A DNA stretch of 64,000 bases from Streptomyces violaceoruber (GTDB lineage: Bacteria; Actinomycetota; Actinomycetes; Streptomycetales; Streptomycetaceae). The stretch is from positions 1-64,000 of the forward strand of contig JODI01000032.1 in assembly GCA_000720805.1 (NCBI GenBank), in the 5' to 3' direction. Positions 34,029 through 42,288 of this stretch are shown piece after piece. The notes beneath the pieces were generated by a model. That model was not told the DNA's origin. It saw nothing but the letters and a program-made list of their open reading frames with translations, and ran no database searches. The number at the start of each line of letters is the position of its first letter. Position 1 is the stretch's first letter. Both the position numbers and the translations under genes were made by a program.

Positions 34029-36110
34029 TCAGGAGGCCGTCGCCGAGACCGGTTCCGCCGGGCGCGGGCGTTGCGGCGGGACGTGGGTCAGGTCCTCGAC
34101 CAGGAGGCGTTTGGCGATCGTGTCCACCACGGCCCGTAGTTCCGTGCCCGACGAGCGGCCGGTGTCCCGCTGGACACGGTCCTCCAGCCAGGCCGCCCAG
34201 GCCTCGGTGATGACGCGGGCCTCGCGGGCGCCGTCCTCGGTGTGGGAGAGGAAGGAGCCGTGGCGGACGAGGCAGCCCTCGTCGACCATCCGGTCGAAGA
34301 CCGGCTGCAGCACCTCCGGAGGCACGTGCCGGCGGGCGGCGATCAGTCCGAGACTCGCGTACCCGACCATCCTGGTGAACAATTCCACCTGCATCACCGC
34401 CCAGGCGCCGGCGATGTCCAGCCGGGTCGCGGAGTCCGTCACGATCCGGCGCGCGGTGTCCGGGTCCGTACTGCCGATGATCTTGCCGACGGACGCCTCG
34501 AGGACCCGCCGCGAGTCCGCGCCGGACGGGGACGCGAACGCCTCGCCCATGTCGGTGGAGCCCAGCCGCGCACTGTCGCGCAGCCGCACCTGTTTGAGGA
34601 ACAGGGCGACCACGAAGCCCACGGCCGCGACCGGCACGGTCCACAGGAAGACCGTCCGGATGGTGTCGGCGTAGGCGTCGATGATCGGTGCGGCGACGTC
34701 CGACGGCAGCCCGTGCAGGCCGTGCGGGCTGGTGGCCGCCCTGGTCACGGTGGCCGGGTCGACGGATCCCACCCGCGCGGCGGACGCGATGCCGTCCGAG
34801 AGGTTGGGCCCGAGGGCGTTGGAGTAGATCGTGCCGAAGACCGCCGTACCGAACGAACTGCCCAGCGTACGGAAGAAGGTGACCCCGGACGTGGCGGTGC
34901 CGAGGTCGGCGTAGTCGACGGTGTTCTGCACGGCGATCGTCAGCACCTGCATGCACAGACCGATGCCGGCACCGAGCACGAACATGAACAGCGACTCCAG
35001 CCAGGCCCCGGTCGACGGCCCCATCCGGGACATCAGATACAGGCCCAGCCCCATGACGAGGGAGCCGGCGATCGGGAACTGCCGGTACCGCCCGGTCCTG
35101 CTGACCACGTTGCCGCTGAAGATCGACGCGATCAGCAGACCGATCACCATCGGCAGCGTCCGCACACCGGAGACCGTGGCCGAGTCGCCGTCGACGTACT
35201 GGAGATAGCTCGGCAGATACGTCATCGCGCCGAGCATCGCGAAACCGACGATGAAGCTGAGGACGGAGCAGACGGTGAACACGGGGTTGGCGAACAGTCG
35301 CATCGGCAGCATCGGTTCGGCCGCCCGGGTCTCCGCCCAGCAGAACAGCCCGAGCGCGACCATACCGCCGGCGAACAGGCCGATGACGACGCCCGAACCC
35401 CACGGGTACTCGTTGCCGCCCCAACTCGTCGCCAGGATCAGCGCGCTCGCGCCCAACGCGACGAACGCGATGCCCAGATAGTCGACGACGGGCCGGGTCG
35501 CCGACTTGACGACCGGGATGGTGCGGGCGGCCGCGACGACCACCACGACGGCGATCGGGACGTTGACGTAGAACGCCCAGCGCCACGACAGGTGGTCGGT
35601 GAACAGGCCGCCGAGCAACGGCCCGACGACCGTCGCCATGCCGAACACCGCGCCGATCGCGCCCTGGTACTTGCCGCGCTCGCGCAGCGGGATCACATCG
35701 GCGATCAGCGCCATGGCGGTGACCATCAGACCGCCCGCGCCGACGCCCTGCATGGCCCGCCAGGCGATCAGCAGCGACATGTCGGAGGCCAGGCCGCACA
35801 GGAACGACCCCGTGATGAACACGACGGCCGAGACCTGGAAGACCACCTTCCGGCCGAACATGTCGCCGAACTTGCCGACCAGGACCGTCGCGACGGTCTC
35901 CGCGAGGAGATAGGAGGTGACGACCCACGACATGTGCGCCGCACCGCCCAGATCCGACACGATCGTCGGCAACGCCGTGCCCACGATCGTCTGGTCCAGG
36001 GCCGCCAGCAGCATCCCCAGCATGATCGTCACGAAGACGACATTGCGGCGCCGCTTGTCCAGCACCGGCGGCTGGGACGTGGGCAGTTGGGTTTCCTCCA
36101 CGACAGTCAC
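34029..36110 (-). CDS. MFS drug exporter (DHA2/EmrB type) with C-terminal extension
   Basis: A 693-residue DHA2 family proton-driven exporter with 14 membrane helices (about residues 25-500): motif [11 protein letters not shown] and antiporter-type motif [10 protein letters not shown] cytoplasmic extension of about 175 residues follows, helical and winged-helix-like, as seen in some streptomycete members. GTG 36110 has AGGTGA upstream. It lies between cobK and cobF, but nothing ties it to cobalamin. Confidence 0.92.
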   Translation of the reverse strand: MTVVEETQLPTSQPPVLDKRRRNVVFVTIMLGMLLAALDQTIVGTALPTIVSDLGGAAHMSWVVTSYLLAETVATVLVGKFGDMFGRKVVFQVSAVVFITGSFLCGLASDMSLLIAWRAMQGVGAGGLMVTAMALIADVIPLRERGKYQGAIGAVFGMATVVGPLLGGLFTDHLSWRWAFYVNVPIAVVVVVAAARTIPVVKSATRPVVDYLGIAFVALGASALILATSWGGNEYPWGSGVVIGLFAGGMVALGLFCWAETRAAEPMLPMRLFANPVFTVCSVLSFIVGFAMLGAMTYLPSYLQYVDGDSATVSGVRTLPMVIGLLIASIFSGNVVSRTGRYRQFPIAGSLVMGLGLYLMSRMGPSTGAWLESLFMFVLGAGIGLCMQVLTIAVQNTVDYADLGTATSGVTFFRTLGSSFGTAVFGTIYSNALGPNLSDGIASAARVGSVDPATVTRAATSPHGLHGLPSDVAAPIIDAYADTIRTVFLWTVPVAAVGFVVALFLKQVRLRDSARLGSTDMGEAFASPSGADSRRVLEASVGKIIGSTDPDTARRIVTDSATRLDIAGAWAVMQVELFTRMVGYASLGLIAARRHVPPEVLQPVFDRMVDEGCLVRHGSFLSHTEDGAREARVITEAWAAWLEDRVQRDTGRSSGTELRAVVDTIAKRLLVEDLTHVPPQRPRPAEPVSATAS

Positions 36111-36203
36111 GGGGTCACCTTCAGACCTGTGAGTCACGCACGCATCCGGACACGGTGCGCACGAGTGCCCGCCGCCGGTCACTTCAGTCCGGGGCGGGTC
36201 CCG

Positions 36204-36992
36204 TCAATCCCCGGGACGCCGGCGCAGCAGATAGGTGTCCATGATCCAGCCCTTGCGCTCGCGCGCCTCGGCACGCAGCCGCTCGATACGGGGCGCGGCC
36301 TCGGCGATCGGACCGGCGGCGAGGATCTCGTCCGGCGTGCCTATGTAGGCGCCCCAGTAGATGTCGATGTCCTGGTCGGCGTACTGCCGGAAGGTCTGGT
36401 GGGCGTCGAGCATCACGACCACGTCGTCCACCCCCTCGGGAAAGCCCTCCGCGAGCCGTCGGCCGGTGGTGATCTGCACGGGCCGGGCGACCCGGTTCAG
36501 GCCGGTGCGATGCCGGGCGACCAGCGCCGAGACACTGCTGATCCCGGGCACGACGTCGTAACTGAAGTCCACCTCTCCCCGGTCCAGGATCTCGTCCAGG
36601 ATGCCGATCGTGCTGTCGTACAGCGCGGGGTCCCCCCACACCAGGAACGCACCGCTCTCGTCCACGCCCAGCTCCTCGGCGATCAGCCGCGCGTAGATCC
36701 CGGCACGGGCGCTGCGCCAGTCCCCGACGGCCGGCGAGTACGCGGCGCCGCCCGCCGCCCGGTCACGCTCCGGATCCCGCGCCTCGACCACACGGTACGA
36801 ACCCTCCGGCACATGAGCGTCCAGCATGTCCCGGCGCAGCCGCACGAGGTCCGCCTTCACCTCGCCCTTGTCCAGGACGAAGAACACGTCCGTGCTCCGC
36901 AGCGCCTTGACCGCCTGCAGGGTCAGCTGGTCGGGGTCGCCCGCGCCGATACCGATGACATGAATCTTTCGCACGCCCCGAGTCTGCCTCAC
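36204..36992 (-). CDS. cobF: Precorrin-6A synthase (deacetylating) CobF
   Basis: A 262-residue SAM-dependent tetrapyrrole methylase that methylates C-1 of precorrin-5 with release of acetate in aerobic cobalamin biosynthesis. The GIGAGDPDQLTLQA N-terminus, WGDPALYDSTIGIL loop and VVPGISSVSALVARH are typical of CobF. Start GTG 36992 or GTG 36974; neither has a strong ribosome-binding site. It stands 94 bases from the MFS start on the same strand and may share its promoter. Confidence 0.9.
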   Translation of the reverse strand: MRQTRGVRKIHVIGIGAGDPDQLTLQAVKALRSTDVFFVLDKGEVKADLVRLRRDMLDAHVPEGSYRVVEARDPERDRAAGGAAYSPAVGDWRSARAGIYARLIAEELGVDESGAFLVWGDPALYDSTIGILDEILDRGEVDFSYDVVPGISSVSALVARHRTGLNRVARPVQITTGRRLAEGFPEGVDDVVVMLDAHQTFRQYADQDIDIYWGAYIGTPDEILAAGPIAEAAPRIERLRAEARERKGWIMDTYLLRRRPGD

Positions 36993-37050
36993 GGCACTGA
37001 CATGCCGATCACCGAGTCGGCCGGGGACGACCCGTCCGCGTCCACGACGC

Positions 37051-37584
37051 CTACGACGGTCCAGCCTCCCGCCCCCGAAGCCGCGGCGCCCGAGCCCCCG
37101 CGTCCACGCTTTCGCCGTCCCGCTCCACGTCCTCCGCCAGCCCCCGCGCCCAGGTCGCCAGCTCCGCCAGGTCCATGTCGTACGGCCGTCCGCGCCCGGT
37201 CCGCGACGCCCACTCCGTCACGGCTCCCGCACCGCGTCGCAGCAGCCGGGCGCCGCCCGTCACATTGCCCCGGGCGGCGTGGGTGAGGCCCACGGCGAGC
37301 TGGGCGAGGCCGCGCCACAGCTCGCGTTCCTCCTCGGGACCCGCCTTCCAGGCGTCCTCGAACACCTCGTGCGCGTGGAAGGGCCTTCCCGCGTCCAACA
37401 ACTCCTGCGCCTCGGCGACGCTCTGCCCGGGGGTGCGGACAACCCCCTCGGGCTGCCGCTCCACGCCCTCCGCGCCGTATGGCAGCGGCCGCCCCAGCCC
37501 GTCCCGGGGCCGGGCGTTGCGGGCCCGCCCCTCCTCGTCCCGGTCCCGTGCGCCGATCTGTCGCCCTGCGGATGCACTGCCCAT
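37051..37584 (-). CDS. DUF309 protein
   Basis: A 177-residue protein of DUF309, identified by His70-x-His72-Glu73-xx-Glu76-xx-Trp79 and the following LAQLAVGLTHAARGN. The motif may bind a metal, but function is unknown. An Arg/Gly-rich N-terminal 50 residues precede the domain; ATG 37584 is chosen because the frame upstream loses natural composition. It is just upstream of and divergent from the second tRNA-Pro. Confidence 0.85.
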   Translation of the reverse strand: MGSASAGRQIGARDRDEEGRARNARPRDGLGRPLPYGAEGVERQPEGVVRTPGQSVAEAQELLDAGRPFHAHEVFEDAWKAGPEEERELWRGLAQLAVGLTHAARGNVTGGARLLRRGAGAVTEWASRTGRGRPYDMDLAELATWARGLAEDVERDGESVDAGARAPRLRGREAGPS

Positions 37585-37707
37585 ACGTCGATTGTGCCGC
37601 GCCCGGCCCGGACGGCCCCGGCCGCCCCGCGCCCTCCTTCGAGGACGCCTGCGACGTGCGGTAAAGTTCTGTTCGCGCGTTCCCGCGGCCCGCCGTGGGA
37701 AGCGCAT

Positions 37708-37781
<74 letters not shown>

Positions 37782-37799
37782 CTTTGCGAAGTCGCACGC

Positions 37800-37832
37800 A
37801 GGGGCCGTTCAGAGGAGATCTGAACGGCCCCT
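37800..37832. terminator. Strong bidirectional terminator hairpin
   Basis: Perfect 14-bp stem: AGGGGCCGTTCAGA (37800-37813) and TCTGAACGGCCCCT (37819-37832) with a 5-base loop. It serves the tRNA on the plus strand and the lyase operon ending at 37874 on the minus strand. It is followed on the plus side by an AT-rich patch with four T residues (ATCATTTTCC). Confidence 0.85.
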
Positions 37833-37873
37833 GATCATTTTCCGGGGCCGGTTCGGGGACCGGTTGGGCGCGC

Positions 37874-38626
37874 TCAGGACCAGTTGGCCGGTTCGGCGAG
37901 CGCGTAGGACGAGGCGATCCGGTGGTTGTCGTGGTGGATCGTCAGCACGTCGGGACCGCTGGGCGTGCCGTCCCGCCAGGCCGTGCAGTAGATCCCGTTC
38001 GACCAGCGGATGGTCTGCGAGGTCGAGGGAAGGACCGTGATGCCGGTCCTGCTGACGGTCTTCGTTCCGTTGAGCCAGACCTCGAAGGCGCCCGCGCCGC
38101 TGCCGGCCAGCTTGAGGCGGGTGACGACGCGCAGCCACGTACCGCGCAGGGCCGTGATGGAGCCGACCGTGCCCTTGATCCCGCCGGAGCCGCCGAAGCG
38201 GATCTCGTCCCCGATGACGAACATCAGGAGCCAGGGCCCCTCGGGGTCCTCGGGGGACCACTGCTGGAACGTGACGTTCTGGTCGTGGAACTCCCAGTCC
38301 GCGGCGAGCCGGATGGCCTGGCCGTAGTACTTGTCCTCACCGACGCTCTGCGCGCCGCGCTGGATGACCTCCGAGTGGTAGCCACCGGTCTCACCGATGT
38401 ACGTCTGAGTGGCCTCCAGGGAGTGGGCCCCCTTGTACACCGGGGAGTCGACGGTCGCGATCACGCCGTCCTTCTGCGTGTAGGCGTAGTCCCAGCCCTC
38501 GACGCTGCCACGGTTCTGGAAGTACACCTCGTCGGCGGCGTACGCCCGCCCGGCCGTGCCGGCGGCGCCGACCGTGCCTGCCAGGACGGTGCCGCCGAGC
38601 ATGGCGAGGGCCTGTCGTCTGCGCAT
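37874..38626 (-). CDS. Secreted polysaccharide lyase-like protein (heparinase-I/glucuronan lyase fold)
   Basis: A 250-residue protein with an N-terminal Arg-Arg-Arg-Gln signal (Tat-like, cleavage near AYAAD) and a beta-jelly-roll resembling the Polysacc_lyase/PL13-PL20 group: YHSEVIQR and VTFQQWSP are expected for the active face, followed by FEVWLNG. Probably cuts a uronic-acid polymer by beta-elimination outside the cell. It is the last gene of a three-gene operon, seven bases after the PL7-like gene. Substrate unknown; a non-catalytic binding role cannot be excluded. Confidence 0.75.
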   Translation of the reverse strand: MRRRQALAMLGGTVLAGTVGAAGTAGRAYAADEVYFQNRGSVEGWDYAYTQKDGVIATVDSPVYKGAHSLEATQTYIGETGGYHSEVIQRGAQSVGEDKYYGQAIRLAADWEFHDQNVTFQQWSPEDPEGPWLLMFVIGDEIRFGGSGGIKGTVGSITALRGTWLRVVTRLKLAGSGAGAFEVWLNGTKTVSRTGITVLPSTSQTIRWSNGIYCTAWRDGTPSGPDVLTIHHDNHRIASSYALAEPANWS

Positions 38627-38633
38627 GACACGG

Positions 38634-39323
38634 TCACCTCGTCCAGTAGCGGATGTTGCGGAAGCGGGCCTCGGCGCGGCCGGAACCGTGGTTGTAGACG
38701 CCGTTCTTGAAGTAGCGGGTGGCGGGACCCCGGTCGTCGACCGTCAGGACGAGGGAGTCGTCGAAGTAGACCTTGATGGTCCCGGTCCCGCTGCTCGCCT
38801 GGTGGGCGATCTTCACGTTGAACCAGGTGTTGAACGCACCCGTCTTGAGCACGGTGCCGTCGTAGCGCCGCACCGTGCCACCGCCTGTGTTGTAGACGTT
38901 GAGCATGATGTCGGTGGCGGGGGTGCCCGAGGGGTGGACGCCCCGCAGGATCTGGACGAAGGAGGCGCCGTCGGTGCCGGACGGGAGGTAGACGTCGGCG
39001 TCCCACATGCGGTTGCCCGTCTTGTAGTCGTTCTTCCAGCGCATCTCGGTGCGCGGGTCGGTGGAGCTGCCCTCCTCGAACGGCTCGTCGGTGGCGTACA
39101 CCCACATGCGGTGGACACCGTCGCTGTAGCTGTGCCGGTCGGCGAGGTCCAGGTTCCAGGGCTTCTGCCAGCTGTACGTGAACGAGGTCTCGTTCCAGCC
39201 GTCGGTCGGGTCGGCGGCGGGCGCGGCCTGCGCCGCGCCGGCGAGCGGGGCCGGCGGCAGGGCGAGCGCGGCGCCGCCGGCCAGCAGACCGGCCCCGGCC
39301 CGTAAGAGTGATCGCCTGTTCAT
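38634..39323 (-). CDS. Secreted PL7-like (alginate lyase fold) protein
   Basis: A 229-residue protein with a Tat-type signal (NRRSLLRAG, cleavage near AQAAP) and an alginate_lyase2-like jelly-roll. RTEMR (residues 91-95) corresponds to the PL7 R(S/T)E-R motif, VQIL (123-126) to the QI motif, and YFKNGVYNH (204-212) to YxKAGxYxQ, with His212 where PL7 usually has Gln. Expected to depolymerise a uronate-containing polysaccharide. Its ATG overlaps the stop of the upstream SGNH gene (ATGA). Confidence 0.75.
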   Translation of the reverse strand: MNRRSLLRAGAGLLAGGAALALPPAPLAGAAQAAPAADPTDGWNETSFTYSWQKPWNLDLADRHSYSDGVHRMWVYATDEPFEEGSSTDPRTEMRWKNDYKTGNRMWDADVYLPSGTDGASFVQILRGVHPSGTPATDIMLNVYNTGGGTVRRYDGTVLKTGAFNTWFNVKIAHQASSGTGTIKVYFDDSLVLTVDDRGPATRYFKNGVYNHGSGRAEARFRNIRYWTR

Positions 39324-40579
39324 GGGGTGTCCTTTCCGATGAGGGAGTGCAGGTCGACGGCGTCGGCCATCGCCTGGAGGCCCACGTCGCCGAAGTGCAG
39401 GTGGTCGCCGGAGTCGAAGGCCGGCAGGATCCGGTCGGGAGCGTCGGGGTCTCGGACAGCGGCGTCGAAGTCCACCACCGCGTCGAAGACCCCGCCGTAC
39501 CGGATCAGGTCGTTGACGGACTGCCGTACGGCCTCGCGGGCCGCGGTCCAGCCGCCGTTACCGCCGTACGGGGTGATCGTGCCGCCGACGACGCGGATGC
39601 CGCGGGCGTGGGCGCGCGCCACGATCTCGCGGTACGCGGCCGCGAAGGCGGCGGGATCGGTCTGGTTGGGGCTGCCCTTGATGTCGTTGATGCCCTCCAT
39701 GACGATCACGGCACGGACGCCGCTGCGGGAGAGCACGTCCGCGTCCAGCCGGGACAGGGCACTGGGGCCGGTGCCGTCCAGCAGCACCCGGTTGCCCGCG
39801 ATGCCGGCGTTCAGCACGCCGAGGCGCTCGCGTGGTGGCAGTCGGCGCAGCCGGGCGGCGAGCCGGTCGGGCCAGCGGTGGTTCGCGCTCGCCGTGGAGC
39901 CGGACCCGTCGGTGATCGAGTCGCCCAGCGTGACGACGCTGCCGGCGGCCCGCGCGCCGAGCACGTCCACGCCGGTCAGGTAGTACCAGGAGCCGGTGGT
40001 CGCGGTGTACGCGGCGCCGTCCTGGTCCGCCGTGCGGTTGCCGTCCGGGGCGAGGAACGAGGTCTGCAGCGCGGAGCGGTGATACGCAGCCGGGCCCGAG
40101 TCGCCCGGCGTGTACAGGCTGACCAGCAGGTTGGCGTCCGATGGCACCCGCAGCGGGACAAGATCGCTCACCGCGTCCTGGCCGGCCGGCACCACGACGG
40201 AGGCGGCGCCGCCGAAGGTGACCGTGCGCACCGTCCCGGGCACCGCGTCCGGGCTTTTCGGAGCGTCGGGCTCCTGTACGGCGACGGCTGCGGCGCCGAG
40301 TTCCAGCGCCGCCGTACCGAGCCGGTTGGACACCCGGATCCGGGCGGCACGACCTCCCACACTGGTATGGATCACGTTGCGCACCGACTGGCCCGGCAGT
40401 GCGGTGGTGGTGCCGGACGCGGCGGCCTCCCAGGTGCCGGTCCAGTCGGTCCGGCCGGTCCGGCCGGTCGAGGTTCCTTGGTGGCCGGACGCGGCCGCGC
40501 TCTCCGGAATCGGCAGGAGGGCCAGGGTCAGTACCACCAGGAGAGCCGCGAGTACGTGTCTGATCGTGACCTTGCGCAT
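39320..40579 (-). CDS. Secreted SGNH/GDSL hydrolase
   Basis: A 419-residue esterase-like protein. Signal peptide (about residues 1-30, LLVVLTLALLPIPESAAA), then an N-terminal beta-sandwich (about 40-200) and a GDSL domain. Ser block GDSITDG is near residue 219, Gly in NAGIAGN, Asn in GINDIKG, and the Asp-x-x-His pair in GDHLHFG near the end. It is first in the operon with two lyase-like proteins, so it may remove acyl groups from the same polysaccharide before cleavage. Confidence 0.85.
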   Translation of the reverse strand: MRKVTIRHVLAALLVVLTLALLPIPESAAASGHQGTSTGRTGRTDWTGTWEAAASGTTTALPGQSVRNVIHTSVGGRAARIRVSNRLGTAALELGAAAVAVQEPDAPKSPDAVPGTVRTVTFGGAASVVVPAGQDAVSDLVPLRVPSDANLLVSLYTPGDSGPAAYHRSALQTSFLAPDGNRTADQDGAAYTATTGSWYYLTGVDVLGARAAGSVVTLGDSITDGSGSTASANHRWPDRLAARLRRLPPRERLGVLNAGIAGNRVLLDGTGPSALSRLDADVLSRSGVRAVIVMEGINDIKGSPNQTDPAAFAAAYREIVARAHARGIRVVGGTITPYGGNGGWTAAREAVRQSVNDLIRYGGVFDAVVDFDAAVRDPDAPDRILPAFDSGDHLHFGDVGLQAMADAVDLHSLIGKDTP

Positions 40580-40902
40580 GCGGCGCGGTCCTTCCGGTCG
40601 GGGTCGGCCAGCGGCCGAACGCGGAATGCGCAGTGAGGAACGGGACCGCAGGCAACCGCAATACATCGGAGGAGTCAAGGACTTCGGGCGGAATTGTTGA
40701 TGTGCCCATGACCGTCGAACCTGCCCAAGATGGCCTGTCAGGGCCTGGTTTTGGGACTGTTGACGAGGTTGACGGTGCACGGAGTTCAGTCCAAGCTTGC
40801 CGATACACCCGATGTACTCGTGGGAATGTCCAGGGCGCGCCGGGCGCCGCCGTGGGCCTGATGAAGGGAGGGCGGATCGTCCGTCCTTGAAGGCGACCGG
40901 CC
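40580..40902. other. Intergenic region upstream of the lyase operon
   Basis: About 320 bases without a credible gene. It must hold the promoter of the lyase operon on the minus strand. A short direct repeat (GTTGACGAGGTTGACGG near 40758-40774) is visible; I see no clear dyad operator. Confidence 0.4.
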
Positions 40903-41337
40903 TCAGCTCCGGCCGAACCGCAGCTCTGCCCAGCGGCTGGTCCCACCGGGGTGCACATGAACGCCGCACCGGGCGGCCAGCGCGGTGACGATACCGAGGC
41001 CCCGGCCGTGCTCGTCCGGGTCGAGAGCGGAAGCCGACTGCCCCGCCGGGGTCACGGGTCCCCTGTCGGTCACTTCCACGCGCACGGCTCCGCACCTGTC
41101 CGCATGGCTCCGCGAGAGCCTCAGCGTCGCCGGTGGCAGGGCGTGGACGAGCGCGTTGGTGAGCAGTTCCGAGGTCACCAGCAGTACGTCTTCGGCGGTG
41201 TCCGCGGCCAGGCCCCAGTCGGCAAGGACCTTACGTATGCGCCGGCGCACGGCCGAGACGGCTCCCGGGGTGTGCGGCAGCGAAAAGACGTGCTCGACCT
41301 CCCCGCGTGGGACGGCGTCGAGCTGCGCTGGTGTCAT
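40903..41337 (-). CDS. RsbW-like ATP-binding protein (HATPase_c_2)
   Basis: A 144-residue GHKL ATPase of the anti-sigma/SpoIIAB-like family, one of many in Streptomyces. N-box ELLTNALVHA near residue 57, G1 VEVTDRGP near 95, G2 GRGLGIV near 111. It would bind an anti-sigma antagonist and a sigma factor, or act as an orphan kinase. The partner is not nearby. Lone gene, divergent from the IclR regulator. Confidence 0.88.
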   Translation of the reverse strand: MTPAQLDAVPRGEVEHVFSLPHTPGAVSAVRRRIRKVLADWGLAADTAEDVLLVTSELLTNALVHALPPATLRLSRSHADRCGAVRVEVTDRGPVTPAGQSASALDPDEHGRGLGIVTALAARCGVHVHPGGTSRWAELRFGRS

Positions 41338-41441
41338 GTGTCCTCCTCGGGGAAGCGCTGTCGGCCACAGGCTGGGCGTGATGCACGCTAAGGAAGGAAA
41401 TGTGCCGGGTCAACGAACCCTGGTCGGCATTACCGAACGCC

Positions 41442-41472
41442 AGTCCCCAATGGGAAAAACCGGGACTATCAT
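41442..41472 (+). promoter_or_regulatory. Candidate IclR operator and promoter
   Basis: AGTCCC (41442-41447) and GGGACT (41462-41467) are a perfect inverted repeat with 14 bases between, overlapping TATCAT (41467-41472), a possible -10 box six bases before ATG 41479. This suggests autoregulation of the IclR gene and a leaderless or short-leader transcript. Confidence 0.45.
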
Positions 41473-41478
41473 CGCTTC

Positions 41479-42246
41479 ATGGCCGGCCCAGTCCAGTCGA
41501 TAGAACGGGCGGCGGCGATCCTGCGCCTCCTCGCCGGCGGACCCCGTCGGCTGGGGCTCGGGGAGGTGGCCTCATCGCTGGGGCTGGCCAAGGGCACCGC
41601 CCATGGAATTCTGCGCACCCTGCAACACGTCGACTTCGTGGAGCAGGACCCGGCGACCGGGAAATACCAGCTCGGGGCGGCCCTGTTGCACCTCGGCACC
41701 AGTTACCTGGACGTCAACGACCTGCGTTCGCGCTCCATCAACTGGGCCGACGCCCTGGCCGCCCGCAGCGGTGAGTCCGTCCGCCTGGGCACGCCCCTGG
41801 AGGGCAAGGTGCTCGTCATCCACCATGTCTTCCGGCCGGACGACACCCTCCAGACCCTGGACGTCGGCGCGCTGCTGCCGCTGCACGCCTCCTCGCTCGG
41901 CAAGGTCCTGCTGGCCTTCGGGGCCACGCCCAGCGGTCCCTTGATGGAGGCCGCACCGGAGGCGTACACCCGGCACACCCTGGTCCACCCGGACGATCTC
42001 AACCGGGCGCTCGGCGAGATTCGGGAACTCGGCTGGGGTGCCGAGGTGCAGGAAATGAGCATGGGTGAGGCCGGAATCGCCGCGCCCATTCGAGGGCAGG
42101 GCGGTCTCGTGGTGGGCGCGATCGGAGTGTCCGGCGCCGTCGAGCGGATCTGCGAGGCCAAAGGCCGGCCTCAACCGGCCCTGATCACCGTGCTGCGGGA
42201 GACGGCACGGGCGATCTCCAGAGACCTGGGCGCGGCCCGCTGGTAG
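41479..42246 (+). CDS. IclR-family regulator, GylR-like
   Basis: A 255-residue IclR regulator: winged helix-turn-helix at about residues 5-65 (LGEVASSLGLAKGTAHGIL) and an effector-binding GAF-like domain at 80-250. In Streptomyces the glycerol operon is controlled by the IclR protein GylR. This gene is 42 bases before a glycerol kinase gene, so it is a GylR-type repressor responding to glycerol or glycerol-3-phosphate (family knowledge). The usual facilitator and dehydrogenase genes are missing here. Confidence 0.88.
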   Translation: MAGPVQSIERAAAILRLLAGGPRRLGLGEVASSLGLAKGTAHGILRTLQHVDFVEQDPATGKYQLGAALLHLGTSYLDVNDLRSRSINWADALAARSGESVRLGTPLEGKVLVIHHVFRPDDTLQTLDVGALLPLHASSLGKVLLAFGATPSGPLMEAAPEAYTRHTLVHPDDLNRALGEIRELGWGAEVQEMSMGEAGIAAPIRGQGGLVVGAIGVSGAVERICEAKGRPQPALITVLRETARAISRDLGAARW

Positions 42247-42288
42247 GTCCCCAGCGCCTCCGCCGCACATCGGAAGGCAGGGCCGATC

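Noticed and set aside
32401..35928. Very long minus-strand open frame (over 1100 codons) overlapping the MFS exporter and cobK
   Set aside because: It is antisense or out of frame to clear genes and has the Arg/Gly/Pro-rich composition typical of GC-rich shadow frames.
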